This document shows, one piece after another, positions 10,001 to 18,765 of a DNA stretch of 64,000 nt (position 1 is its first letter; each line of letters starts with the position of its first letter). This stretch comes from Panagrolaimus kolymaensis (taxonomy: Eukaryota > Nematoda > Chromadorea > Rhabditida > Panagrolaimidae): positions 1,860,001 through 1,924,000 of the forward strand of contig JAJQJQ010000029.1 in the NCBI GenBank assembly GCA_028622995.1. Direction: 5' to 3'. Position numbers and translations under genes: made by a program. The notes below the pieces were generated by a model, which was not told the origin of the DNA, searched no databases, and was given only the letters and a program-made list of their open reading frames with translations.

Positions 10001-12671
10001 AGATTTGTTGAGCTTTTTATAAGGTTTTAATTTCCTTATGAACGATAAGAGTTGCGTCATGAAGTTCTACGGAGATTTTCAACGATAGTTCTTCAAGTGA
10101 GAAAAGTTTTATGTTGTGTTTATGTCAGCGATGAGAAACGGCTTGACCATATATACAAGGCCATATCCAGTAGCAAGTTATGAAATGTCATGCCTATTTA
10201 TGGGATAAATGCGTGCTTCTTAGGAAGCAAGTATGAGGTGCTGCTTAAATCACCTCAGGTGAGCCCCATGCTTAACATAGCGCATTGTTGACATTTTAAT
10301 ACCTGGTATGGTTATATATGTTGATTGCACCTCCGTACGTATTAGATGCGGTTTCTTTGCCCTTTTAAAGGGTGTTGTTGACCCAGAACTAACAACTATC
10401 CTCCAATATGCTGAGAACCTTGACGAGGTTTGGAGGCTTACTATTGAAGTTATTACTGTTTACAGTAAGGCACTTTAATAAACCAATACTCAGCAATCTG
10501 TTTGTTTTAGTTTATGTTGTGTTACTGTTTTTTTCCCATTTTCCATCCTCAAAAAGACACATAATCTCCCACTTTGATTATTTTTTAGAATTCCTTAAAA
10601 CAGATGCACTCTCTAAGTTTCTCAAAAAATACCTAAATGTGTAAAATGTCCACGTTTTGATTGTAAAAATGTAACGGTTTCGAAAATTGTTTGTTTGTAT
10701 GTTTAGTTTGAGGGACTTACCGAAGGTAAGGCCCCAATGTTCTTGTCCTCCTTTTTAAATTGGAGTGTCGTTTCTGTCTGTTTGTTTGTCTGTATGTCGT
10801 TTCTGCTTTTTTTTTGTTTTGTCCCGATAGCCTAGATCAGTTTTTTACGCTGATTCCGAATATGTTAGTCTCACGCTTCGGAGACTCAAGGATCCCTATG
10901 TTTTGACCAGTTTAAATTTGCATTTTATGAAATTTTTCTTGACACGAAAGTTTCCCTTTGTGTTTTTTCTGTTGCATTTTGGAAGTGAAAAATTTGTTTT
11001 TCTCTGATTGTCTGCATAGTTGTTTTTGGTAGGATATTTGATTGTGTTTGGGTTAATATTTAGTTTTTTTGGGCGGAGATTTAGTTGTTTTTGGTGAGAT
11101 GTAAGATGGTTTTCGGGTGGAGATTTAGTTGTTTTTGGTGAGATGTAAGATGGTTTTCGGGTGGAGATTTAGTTGTTTTTAGTGAGATGTAAGATGGTTT
11201 TCGGGTGGAGATTTAGTTATTTTTGGTGAGATGTAAGATGGTTTTCGGGTGGAGATTTAGTTATTTTTGGTGAGATGTAAGATGATGTTTGGTTGGACAT
11301 TTAGTTGTTTTTGGTTGAATGTTTAGTTGTTTTCGAGTGAATGTTTAGTTGTGTTCGGGCGAATGTTTAATTGTGTTTGGTTCGATATTTGGTTGTTTTT
11401 GGGTTGAAATGTGTTTTGGGGCCTGAAGGGCCCATGTGTAATTTGCCTATTGAATGGACTTCGAATGGGTTAAGATGTAACCGAATATTAGAGATATGGA
11501 ATGGAGTGAAGATTGACTCGGGATCCGGAAGGCCCTATTGTTTATTGTTATTGTGATGAAATATATAATGTTGAGACTACCGTAAGCAGTTCCGTAGATT
11601 TTCTTTATGTAAAATGTCTCATTGATTATTGTAAATGATCTTTTTGTAAAATTTAGGAGGTCTGCCGTAGGCAGGGCTCCAAAATTTACCATGAAAAATG
11701 GAATGTGTAAGCACAATGATGTTTATTTTAATTGTATTGTTGTAGACACACATGGGTGTTTGAGCACTCTATTTTTTCCAATTTTGCACCCTCTAAAAAA
11801 GCACATAATCTCCCCTTTGATAATTTTTTAGAATTCATAAAAACATTTGCACTCCCTAGGATTCTCAAAAAATACTTTAAAGCGTTTAATGTCCACGTGT
11901 GGTTGTAAACATGTAATAGTTTCGTAGATTGTGTGAATGTTTGTTTAGTTTGAGGGACTTACCGCAGGTAAGGCCCCAATGTTCTTGTACAACTTAATTG
12001 GTGATGTGTTTGTTACCATCAATGGCCTGGTGTATGTTTATTTTACTCTCAACTTTGTTTAATATGTGTTAATTTTAGGAAGAAATCGATCGATGAATTG
12101 AAGAAACGTGGTTTGAAGCTTTATCATAATGGAGATATCAAAGAAATGACATCAAGGGTTCGAAAATTCCTCCAAGAACGTGATACTCCAGAATACATCA
12201 AATTTACATGTTTCGCTCTTGAATATGGTCATTTGGTTCCTGGTGATGATGAACATCTTTGTAAATATTCTATGGCTTTGCTTCTGGTCGTTGCTTTCAC
12301 ACTCAATCAACCTGATGAATCTCGTCGACGCGCACTTACAACTATGCGGTACATTTTTTATGATTGCTATGAATTTCTTTAACCTTTTGTTTTTTAGCCG
12401 TGAACTACCATTTTGGAGACGGGAATCAAGTATCGAAGAACGTAATGCTTTCGGATATCCTGCCAACGCCATCGAAGCTGCATATGAAGCTGAACCAAAA
12501 TGTTTCCATGATGTTAAACTTGTTCGTACGAATTCAACTCCGAATGCCTCCGAAGAAATACGATCAAATTCAAAGACTGATGGAACAACGGCGATTCAAA
12601 GCAAAGAAGTTGTCATTGAAAAACCAAAATCAAAGTCGAAGTCAAAGAAGAAAAAGAAGAAAGGACATTGA
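1008..12671 (+). CDS. single-pass membrane protein with Cys-rich ectodomain and Lys/Pro-rich tail (unknown family)
   Basis: Six exons: 1008-1285, 1337-1807, 1855-2463, 2514-2567, 12079-12348 and 12398-12671. All junctions are GT..AG, the phases match (every intron phase 2) and the total is 651 residues. The N-terminus is a strong signal peptide (FLFFVFFVVAAAAALDS). An ectodomain with about nine cysteines follows (FCYNSS, CSSRPNFCG, YCGYPDASCDP), then a Thr/Ser linker and a transmembrane helix (WWLWIVIPIVVILLIVGIVM, about residues 230-250). The cytoplasmic part begins KRSLKKKKQEELKK, is Pro/Glu/Lys-rich, then folds into a more ordered domain (MRRNGLLGQNAKEIVEKM through PFWRRESSIEERNAFGYP) and ends in a Lys/Ser tail. 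I do not recognise the family. Intron 4 is about 9.5 kb because two Helitron-type elements sit in it. A polyadenylation signal AATAAA lies at 12742-12747. Confidence 0.75.
3077..3244 (+). repeat. 21-bp coding minisatellite (HGLRANN-type, 8 units)
   Basis: Eight consecutive 21-bp units encode seven-residue repeats (NGLRANN, DGLPANN, four HGLRANN, HGLRANH, DGPRANL) at the N-terminus of the Helitron protein. The central units are almost identical at DNA level and the outer ones have drifted, the usual picture of slippage or unequal exchange. Confidence 0.9.
3593..3799 (+). repeat. 69-bp coding tandem repeat (3 units)
   Basis: Three 69-bp units, nearly identical, each encode 23 residues of the type RLADLRERNRLSRDNED plus NEQREA. 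The Arg/Glu-rich pattern predicts a charged helix or coiled coil in the N-terminal region of the Helitron protein. The third unit differs by a few bases (DDEQRVA). Confidence 0.9.
5810..7174. mobile_element. non-autonomous hAT transposon inserted in the Helitron Rep domain
   Basis: Perfect 17-bp terminal inverted repeats (CAGGGTTTGGCGGAATT at 5810 and its complement ending at 7174) are flanked by the 8-bp target duplication GTTGCCAC (5802-5809 and 7175-7182). CAGGG ends plus an 8-bp duplication are diagnostic of the hAT superfamily. The 1365-bp element has no transposase frame. Both subterminal regions are packed with GCGGAA / TTCCGC motifs, which in hAT elements are typically transposase-binding repeats. 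The interior is AT-rich and contains a second hAT-type MITE. Removing the element and one duplication copy leaves the Helitron frame intact (residues CH then IN). Confidence 0.93.
6257..6458. mobile_element. hAT-type MITE nested in the first hAT element
   Basis: 202 bp with inverted ends CAGTGTTGTCGAA and its complement, flanked by the 8-bp duplication GTAGCATG (6249-6256 and 6459-6466). The interior is almost entirely variations of TTCGAATA/TATTCGAA, so each strand can fold on itself extensively. It is too short to code for anything. Its intact duplication shows that it entered after the outer hAT element had formed. Confidence 0.92.
9811..10345 (+). repeat. pair of about 175-bp direct repeats in the Helitron 3' region
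   Basis: The segments about 9811-9982 and 10170-10345 are diverged copies of each other. They share GGATAAATGCGTGC, GCAAGTATGAGGTGC, CAGGTGAGCCCCATGCT and TTTAATACCTGGTATG in the same order. They lie between the helicase stop codon and the 3' terminal region and have no coding frame. Confidence 0.8.
10716..10745 (+). other. Helitron A 3' terminal hairpin and end
   Basis: Stem CTTACC (10716-10721), loop GAA, stem GGTAAG (10725-10730), then GCCCCAATGTTCTTG to the end. Element B has the same stem with loop GCA and an identical 15-nt tail, so the hairpin is conserved while the loop varies. This fits the rolling-circle termination signal. Confidence 0.8.
10746..11987 (+). mobile_element. non-autonomous Helitron (element B), tandem to element A
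   Basis: The first about 270 bp match the 5' end of element A (TCCTCCTTTTTAAATTGGAG onward). The last about 250 bp match its 3' end, including hairpin CTTACC-GCA-GGTAAG at 11958-11972 and the tail GCCCCAATGTTCTTG (11973-11987). Between them is non-coding DNA: a 44-bp minisatellite and GC-richer hairpin-like sequences near 11420-11690. It starts exactly where element A ends, in the same orientation, so it is either an insertion targeted to the A terminus or a product of read-through replication. Divergence between the shared ends argues that B is a distinct family member rather than an internal deletion of this copy of A. Confidence 0.82.
11050..11300 (+). repeat. 44-bp minisatellite in element B
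   Basis: About five to six units of 44 bp containing GTAAGATGGTTTTCGGGTGG and ATTTAGTTGTTTTTGGTGAG, spaced at 11101, 11145, 11189 and 11233. Degenerate shorter repeats (GAATGTTTAGTTGT) continue to about 11400. Confidence 0.88.
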
Positions 12672-13126
12672 ATGTGAACTTATTGTAATAACCTTATTTA
12701 TGTTTATGTCTTTTATTTATCGTATTTATATATTTTGTAATAATAAAGAAAATTTTATTTGTACATGCCTTTATTTTCTAACTTCGCCTTTCTTGCGTTT
12801 CTTAGATTGATTTTTGTATTATCGTAAACTAATTTTTATTGTGAGCTTGATTTAAAAAAATGGTTGGTACTGAAAGCGGGTGATCGTTGTAAAATTGCTG
12901 GTTTTTGTCGATGGACAAACTTTGTTTTAAAACTTTCAACAAAAATCTCTAAAAATACAACGAGTTCTTCGTTAAAAAAATTTGCATCATGATTTTATTT
13001 GCATAACTTCTTTCATTTTCAAGCATGCGTTTATTTTTGCAGCTTGTTTAGAAAAGATTTAGTCGTGCTTATTCTTGTGTCTTTGATTGTGTCGTCGTCG
13101 TCTTTCTACCGTGACAACAACTCGCA
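12672..13126. other. intergenic region
   Basis: 455 bp holding the 3' UTR of the membrane-protein gene (AATAAA at 12742-12747) and the 5' flank of the next gene. The final 50 bases (GTCGTCGTCGTC then TTCTACCGTGAC) resemble a short 5' UTR. Nothing else is seen. Confidence 0.5.
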
Positions 13127-14345
13127 ATGAATCAATTTTCTGCTGCTGCTGTGGTAAAACGAGTTGGTTTTTCTTTTTTTCTTTACTTTTTTGATGATCG
13201 TTCATTTTTTTAGGGTAATCATGAAATTCGTCAACAACGCCAACAACCTTCATCAAACATTGTTGATAAAATCATCGATGAACTTAGTTCCAAACTTGTT
13301 CAACTTTCTGATCAAGATTTAGAAGTTGAAGTCAATATTCGCATCAAATTTCCAAAGTAAGTTATTTCGTTCAATTCTAAAACATTTGTTGTTATTTTTT
13401 TTGTGTTTCAGGAAAAAGTCAAATCGTCGACGATCCATTAGCAAGTGTCCAACCAAAGTTGCAACAAACGAATGTTCTTCTCGTCAACAACAACAATCTC
13501 AAAAGCAACAAGAACAACAAAAAGATGATAAACAAGGATCAAAAACCAAGAAAGCTGCTGCTTCAACAAATATTCATAATCCAACACATAAAATACGTGA
13601 TTTTACATTTGATATTGAAAGTTATGCTAAAGTTGATCCACGTGAAGCTGATAAATCTGCTCATATTCCTCGTGAAGTTGCTGAAGCTGTCGCAAGAGAA
13701 AAAATTGCTGCTGCTGCATATCGTGCTCGTGAAAAAGCTGCTGAAGCTGCTGCTGCCGCCGCCGCTGCTACTGCTAAATCATCTCATCAAATGCCATTGA
13801 CTAATGCGTAAGTTCTTTTTTGTTTGTTTCTCGGTTTAACTAAAAATGTTGTTGTTTTGTGTTTTAGTGTTCAACGTGCTCCATCTCCTGATATTGTTAC
13901 AATGGGTGGAATGTTTGATGATGATAGCGAAGTTCAAAGCTATGATGGCACAACCAATGTTACATTATCTGAAAGTGTAAGTTCTCTCTTCTTCTTCTTT
14001 TTGGAGATGAATGATGAAGGTTTTGGAATATGAAGATGATCATAATGCTGACACACGTACTTATTGGACTGGCTCTTTTGGATTTGAGAATATAAATGCT
14101 ATCTTTGTTTACATATTCTATGGCTATTTCATAATCTGTTTCTGATGCTGAATTCCGAAACCTTTATCATTCATCTTCAATTGAATCTTTAACTTTTTCT
14201 TTCTTTTCTCAAACTAATCTTTTATCATCTTTTTTAGTCTCACTACTCTGAATATCCTGAACCTTTATCTTCGCCAACAACATCAGTACAAACTAGTCAA
14301 CTCTTTCCTAAAGCTCATGTTCATTATGCTAAAAAGAAAAACTAA
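13127..14345 (+). CDS. Gln/Ala/Lys-rich protein of unknown function
   Basis: Five exons: 13127-13153, 13214-13356, 13412-13807, 13868-13976 and 14238-14345, giving 260 residues with all intron phases closing. The start MNQFSAAAV is a 27-nt first exon. The protein runs: a helical segment (NIVDKIIDELSSKLVQLSDQ) and a strand-like stretch (LEVEVNIRIKFPK), a basic patch (KKSNRRRSISK), a polyGln tract, a Lys-rich linker, a segment IRDFTFDIESYAKVD, then a long Ala-rich helix (EAVAREKIAAAAYRAREKAA followed by an Ala run). The C-terminus contains GGMFDDDSEVQSYDG and ends HYAKKKN. No signal peptide or membrane span is seen. I do not recognise the family. It is likely nuclear or cytosolic by composition, which is inference only. 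Confidence 0.72.
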
Positions 14346-14682
14346 ATCACACATTTTTTTCTATTTCTGTCTTATGTAACATAATTTTGTATTGATTGAA
14401 TATTATATTATTAACATGTATGTATGTGAATAACAAAGATAAATTTATTTGTACATTTTATAAAGAATCGAAGAATGAAATTGGAATGGAAGCTTGTTTT
14501 TTGCCTAAAAAAAGCTATCAGCGAATTTTTTTTCCCATGAATTTTACAACTTATCACATTTTTTGCATAAAATTTTTTGCATTGTTTTTCGTAAAAACTT
14601 TGGCTTTGTAGTTTGCGTGTTTTTTCTTTGCTGCTGCAGCTGTTTTTGCCTAATCTCATCAAACTCAAACTCCAATCAAAAA

Positions 14683-15463
14683 ATGTTGTTATTATGGTTC
14701 AATTTGATTTTCAATTGTTTTTTATCTATTTCATGCTGGATGATTATTTTGATATTATGTAAACCACCAAATAAAAAAGATGGTAATGATCCAAGTGCTC
14801 TTGAATCAAAAGTTTCAAAGAAAAGTGAAATCAACAACAACAAGAAAAATGAAAAATCAACAGCAGCAAACAACAATGAAACTAAAAAAGAATTATTATC
14901 AAATAATAAAGAATCCAAGAAAGAAACAACAAAAGAAACAAAGAAGAAGGAGGCGAAGAATAAGAAATCCAAGAAAGGAAAGGTTGGTTCATTATTTTTC
15001 TATCAACTTTTTTTCTGTTTTGTTTTTTTTTCCATTTTGGATTCGTTTCAACTTTGTTTATAGAAGAATTTGGACAACAATTTATCATTTTTAAATACTT
15101 TTTTTAACTTTTCTTTTTTTTTTCAGGCAAATAAATGTGAATCACCTCCATCAGCTATCAAAGCTTCAGCTCCTTCAGCCGTGGCAGCATTCAATAAAGC
15201 AAAAGCAAAACGTGATGCAACTAAACCAGCTGAATCAGAAATAAGTACTAAAAAAGAAAAAAAGAAGGGTCGTGGTTTAACTTCAACTCGTGCATCAGAA
15301 TCAACAAGAAAGAATGCAAATTCTGAGTAAGTTTTCTTTCTTTTACAAACTAACTTCCATGTTTTCATGTTTGTTTTTTAGGATGAGTGAAGAACATCAA
15401 TTAAATCCAATTGAATCAAGTAGAGAAGAATTTATGGATCAAAAAGATAAAGATAATGAATGA
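14683..15463 (+). CDS. small membrane-anchored Lys-rich protein (unknown)
   Basis: Three exons: 14683-14982, 15127-15326 and 15382-15463, 193 residues, phases consistent (0 then 2). The N-terminus is one hydrophobic helix (MLLLWFNLIFNCFLSISCWM continuing into IILILCK), probably a signal anchor. The rest is low-complexity Lys/Glu/Asn/Ser (KKEAKNKKSKKGK, then EKKKGRGLTSTRASES) and ends EFMDQKDKDNE. An in-frame extension upstream to about 14563 lies in T-rich DNA and is probably leader. AATAAA lies at 15534-15539. The architecture, a single membrane helix plus a basic tail, resembles the tail of the gene at 1008-12671, but I see no sequence relationship. Function unknown. Confidence 0.68.
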
Positions 15464-18400
15464 ATGAATGATGATGAAATGATGATGGATGTATTAAATG
15501 TTTGATGATTTGTACTTACTTTATATTTGTGATAATAAATGTTTATAATGAAATCTAATTTTCTATTTTTCCTATTTCATTGTTGCAAATTTTTTCACAC
15601 AAAAATTATTTTATTTTACTTTTTTGTTAATCTCTCTGTATTTATTTTAAGAAATATTTATTGAATTTATGAATTATAAGGGTTTCAAAGTTCTTTTCAC
15701 TTAAAGCTAATAATTTCATTGAATTTGAGGTAAGCTTATTATCACGTTTTAATCTCAAGCTATTAACCACTGGAGAGCTATTTATTGTTGCTGTGTTTTT
15801 TCCCCATGATATTAGCTGGGCATCAAAAAGAAAATTATGCAAGAAAAATGTTAAAGAAAAAAAAATAAAATAAATAAAAATTAAAATATTCAAAGAAAAA
15901 AAATGTTAGCATTCACAAAAGCTGCAAAATTGATACTGAAGATTTTTTGTTTGCAGAAAAGAAATTAATAACAAAATTTCTCAAAAATCAATTCCTAATT
16001 GAGGTCAATGAAGAAGGAAAGGTCGATGCTTTTGGTTCCTCTCATTATTTTGATTAAAGTATAACCAACCTATAGATATTTTTTGTCTTTTGTTTTGGCA
16101 TGACAACCTTGATTTTTGTTTATCGTTTTTTCTTCTTCTTTGGCATGCACTTTTCATATTTATTTCTGTCCATTGAAAACGATTATGCAAAAATGTAATC
16201 GTTATTTATTTGTGTTTTTTTTTTTGTTGCTTTTTTGAATATTTAATTATAATTTTTTTTCTCAACCATGCTTTTTGGTAATCCATAAGCTTGCTTCATA
16301 TTTTTACCTTGGCCTCCATAATCTTTCAAACAATTATATAAAATTATTGAAAGCTAAAGAAAAAATGATTAAAATAAAAACTCGTTATCCCTCAAACCTT
16401 CCTGTATTTTATGGCTACAACATTACTTTATGATACGACGAAACTACAAGGAAATTGTACCACGATTATTCCAATATTGTAATGTTGCGCACACCTGAAG
16501 AAGACTATAGGGCGTAATGGAATTTACAAAAGAAAAAACAATAATAGAACAAAAAAATATATGTATTTTCTTCATTTTTTATATTTGTGACTATCATCGC
16601 TTTTATTCATTTCTAAATTTTATATTTTTAAGGTTTTTGATAGTACATTGTTTATTAAAGCTTAGAAGAATGCCTTCACGATACAAAATTTAAAAATTTC
16701 ATTCATTTTGACTTAAAATAAATTGATGGAGTCAATGAATATAAATTAACACACAAAATGTTATTGGCTGGACATTATTCAAATAAATTATCACCAAATA
16801 ATTTTTTTTATGTATAAACAAACATCTTTTTTAATCTTAGAAATTGGCATTGTTTTAAAGTTTTCCACAAAAAAAACTTGGTAATATTTTATTGAGAAAA
16901 CAAAAAGTTAATTTCATTAAAAATTTTTAATAGAAAAGAATTATTTGCTTCATAATTCTTTTTTTTTCTTGATTTGAAATAGTAATAGAATGTTTTGACA
17001 GGTAAAATTTTTGAATATTTTAAATTCTTTGCCTGCTTCACCTAAAAATTATGTAATTATCTATTCTTTAGCTGAGAACTATCTCAAGATATTTTTTTTA
17101 ATGAGCATTTCCAAAACTCTCAATTTTTTTTTTGTATATCTTTCATAAAATTTAAACAAAACGAAAAAAAATATTAAAATATTTAAACAAAGAAACAAAA
17201 TATCTATGTGAAAAAAAAATTCTAAATGCAAAATGAAGAAATAATTTTCATAGTGAAAAAAAATGTAAGGAGCTAAAAATTGGGCCGAAATCAATAATTT
17301 TTTCTCGCTAGAAAAAATCAAGAAAAAAAATCAATAAGTTATTTTTATGGTTAAAAAGCACGTTTTTGTCGATATTGAGCGATCAATAAATGCCCGAAAG
17401 TTAAGTCCTTTTTGAATACTATTTTTGGAGGCAGTCAATATAAAAAAGCTAAAACATTTTGGCGTCTGTTATTTTTTTTAAAGTATATCTTCTTTTTTTG
17501 TTATGACTTGCCATTATTGATTTTTATTTTCTTTGCAAATAATCTATCCTTTTTTTAGTATAATTTTCTTTTACTGCAGGTGCATTCATTTTTTGGTTCT
17601 ATTTTTTTCTTCTTAAACTTGTTTTGAATATTTAAATTCCACATATTTTTTATTTTGCAACTTTCTAAGGCCTTAATTAAAATAGTGATAACGCTAAAAA
17701 ATTGTTGAAAACAATGATGCTTTAAAATCATTACGATTGAAAAAAGTTTATAAAATTCATAAATAAAAAAATATTAAAAGTTTTTGTTTTTATGAATTGT
17801 AAAAAGCAATATTTGATTACGGTAAAGTAATTTATGTAATATTTGATGCCAAAACAATTCAGGAAATAATAAAAGTGAATCTTTTTGCAACAATAAATAA
17901 GATTTTATAAAGAGTTTTAATAAACGTACTTTCTCAAACAAATATGATAATCCTTATTTTGTTAACATTAAAAACTTCAAAAATTCTTCAAGAATAAAAT
18001 TGTTTTGTTATTTTTTTATTTGTCATATTACTCAAAATATTTCATCCTCACGGGATTTATAAAAATTTATTAAATGTTTGTTTTGTTTTTTTATTTCCGA
18101 TGTCAACAACATGCACTTTTTTTATGTCGACAGAAAAAACTTTTAGCTTATCACACAATTTTTCTTTTCTTTTCTGTTTTTTATTCTTTTGTGTGGGAAA
18201 ATTGGAAAGCAAATGGTAAACAATTAAAAATAAATACTTATCATAAAATGATCAACGCTTAAACTACACAAAAAAAACATAAGAAGATATTTTTTGTAGC
18301 CAAGATTTTAAAAGATCAAAATATACGAATAAAATCACCAAATTATAATTATATCAAAATCGCAAAAGCTTCATGCAACGACAGGAATTATAATTTTAAA

Positions 18401-18765
18401 TTATTTGGTAAATATCCTAATCATTTTAAAACCACGAGAACAAAAAAACAAAAATAAGTTTTAAAAGTCAAAAAGTCATAAGATTATTTTTTTCACACAT
18501 TTTTTTGTTTGTTTGTTTGTTGAACCTGAACATCCATAAAACTGATAAGAATAACACCGGAAAGAACGCAATTAAAACAATGGATATAAAAGCGGGGTTA
18601 AGATAAAGTTAAAATGTCTATTTTTGGTGCTCGAAAGATTTGTTCTTCAAGTTCTTAAAAGAAAAATAATAGTGTAAATTTGAATCAACTGACTTAACTC
18701 TTGGCTATTTTTTGTGCTTATAGTGTTTTGATTTAAAAAAAAAGAAGATAAAAGTGTGTTTCACT
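15464..18765. other. 3.3 kb intergenic region, AT-rich
   Basis: It contains the 3' UTR of the preceding gene and then about 3 kb of A/T-rich DNA with poly-A and poly-T runs. No ORF here has coding character, no RNA gene was recognised, and no terminal inverted repeat was found by eye. The last 200 bp form the promoter and 5' UTR of the SAMHD1-like gene. Confidence 0.5.
18585..18592 (+). promoter_or_regulatory. candidate TATA box of the SAMHD1-like gene
   Basis: TATAAAAG, followed by CGGGG, lies about 180 bp upstream of the ATG at 18766. It is the clearest TATA-like sequence in this flank, and the region between could be a 5' UTR. Many AT-rich sites look like this, so the call is tentative. 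Confidence 0.35.

Larger units (their letters stand above)
2569..10745 (+). mobile_element. Helitron (element A), RepHel type, disrupted
   Basis: The 5' end (TCTTCCTTTTTAATTTGGAG) recurs at 10746. The 3' end (hairpin, then GCCCCAATGTTCTTG) recurs at 11987, which brackets the element. It encodes a Helitron-like N domain, a HUH replication initiator and a PIF1-type helicase, the signature of rolling-circle Helitrons. Near the 3' end a 6-bp stem CTTACC/GGTAAG with loop GAA (10716-10730) lies 15 nt from the terminus, as expected for a Helitron terminator. No target-site duplication is seen, also expected. The terminus CTTG is not the textbook CTRR, and the junction bases are G|T rather than A|T, so it may belong to a divergent Helitron lineage. 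The exact end is ambiguous by one T. Length is 8177 bp, about 6.8 kb without the nested hAT. Confidence 0.85.

Noticed and set aside
14563..14682. Upstream extension of the small Lys-rich membrane gene
   Set aside because: The extra residues are Phe/Cys-rich readings of T-rich leader DNA; the ATG at 14683 opens directly on the signal anchor.
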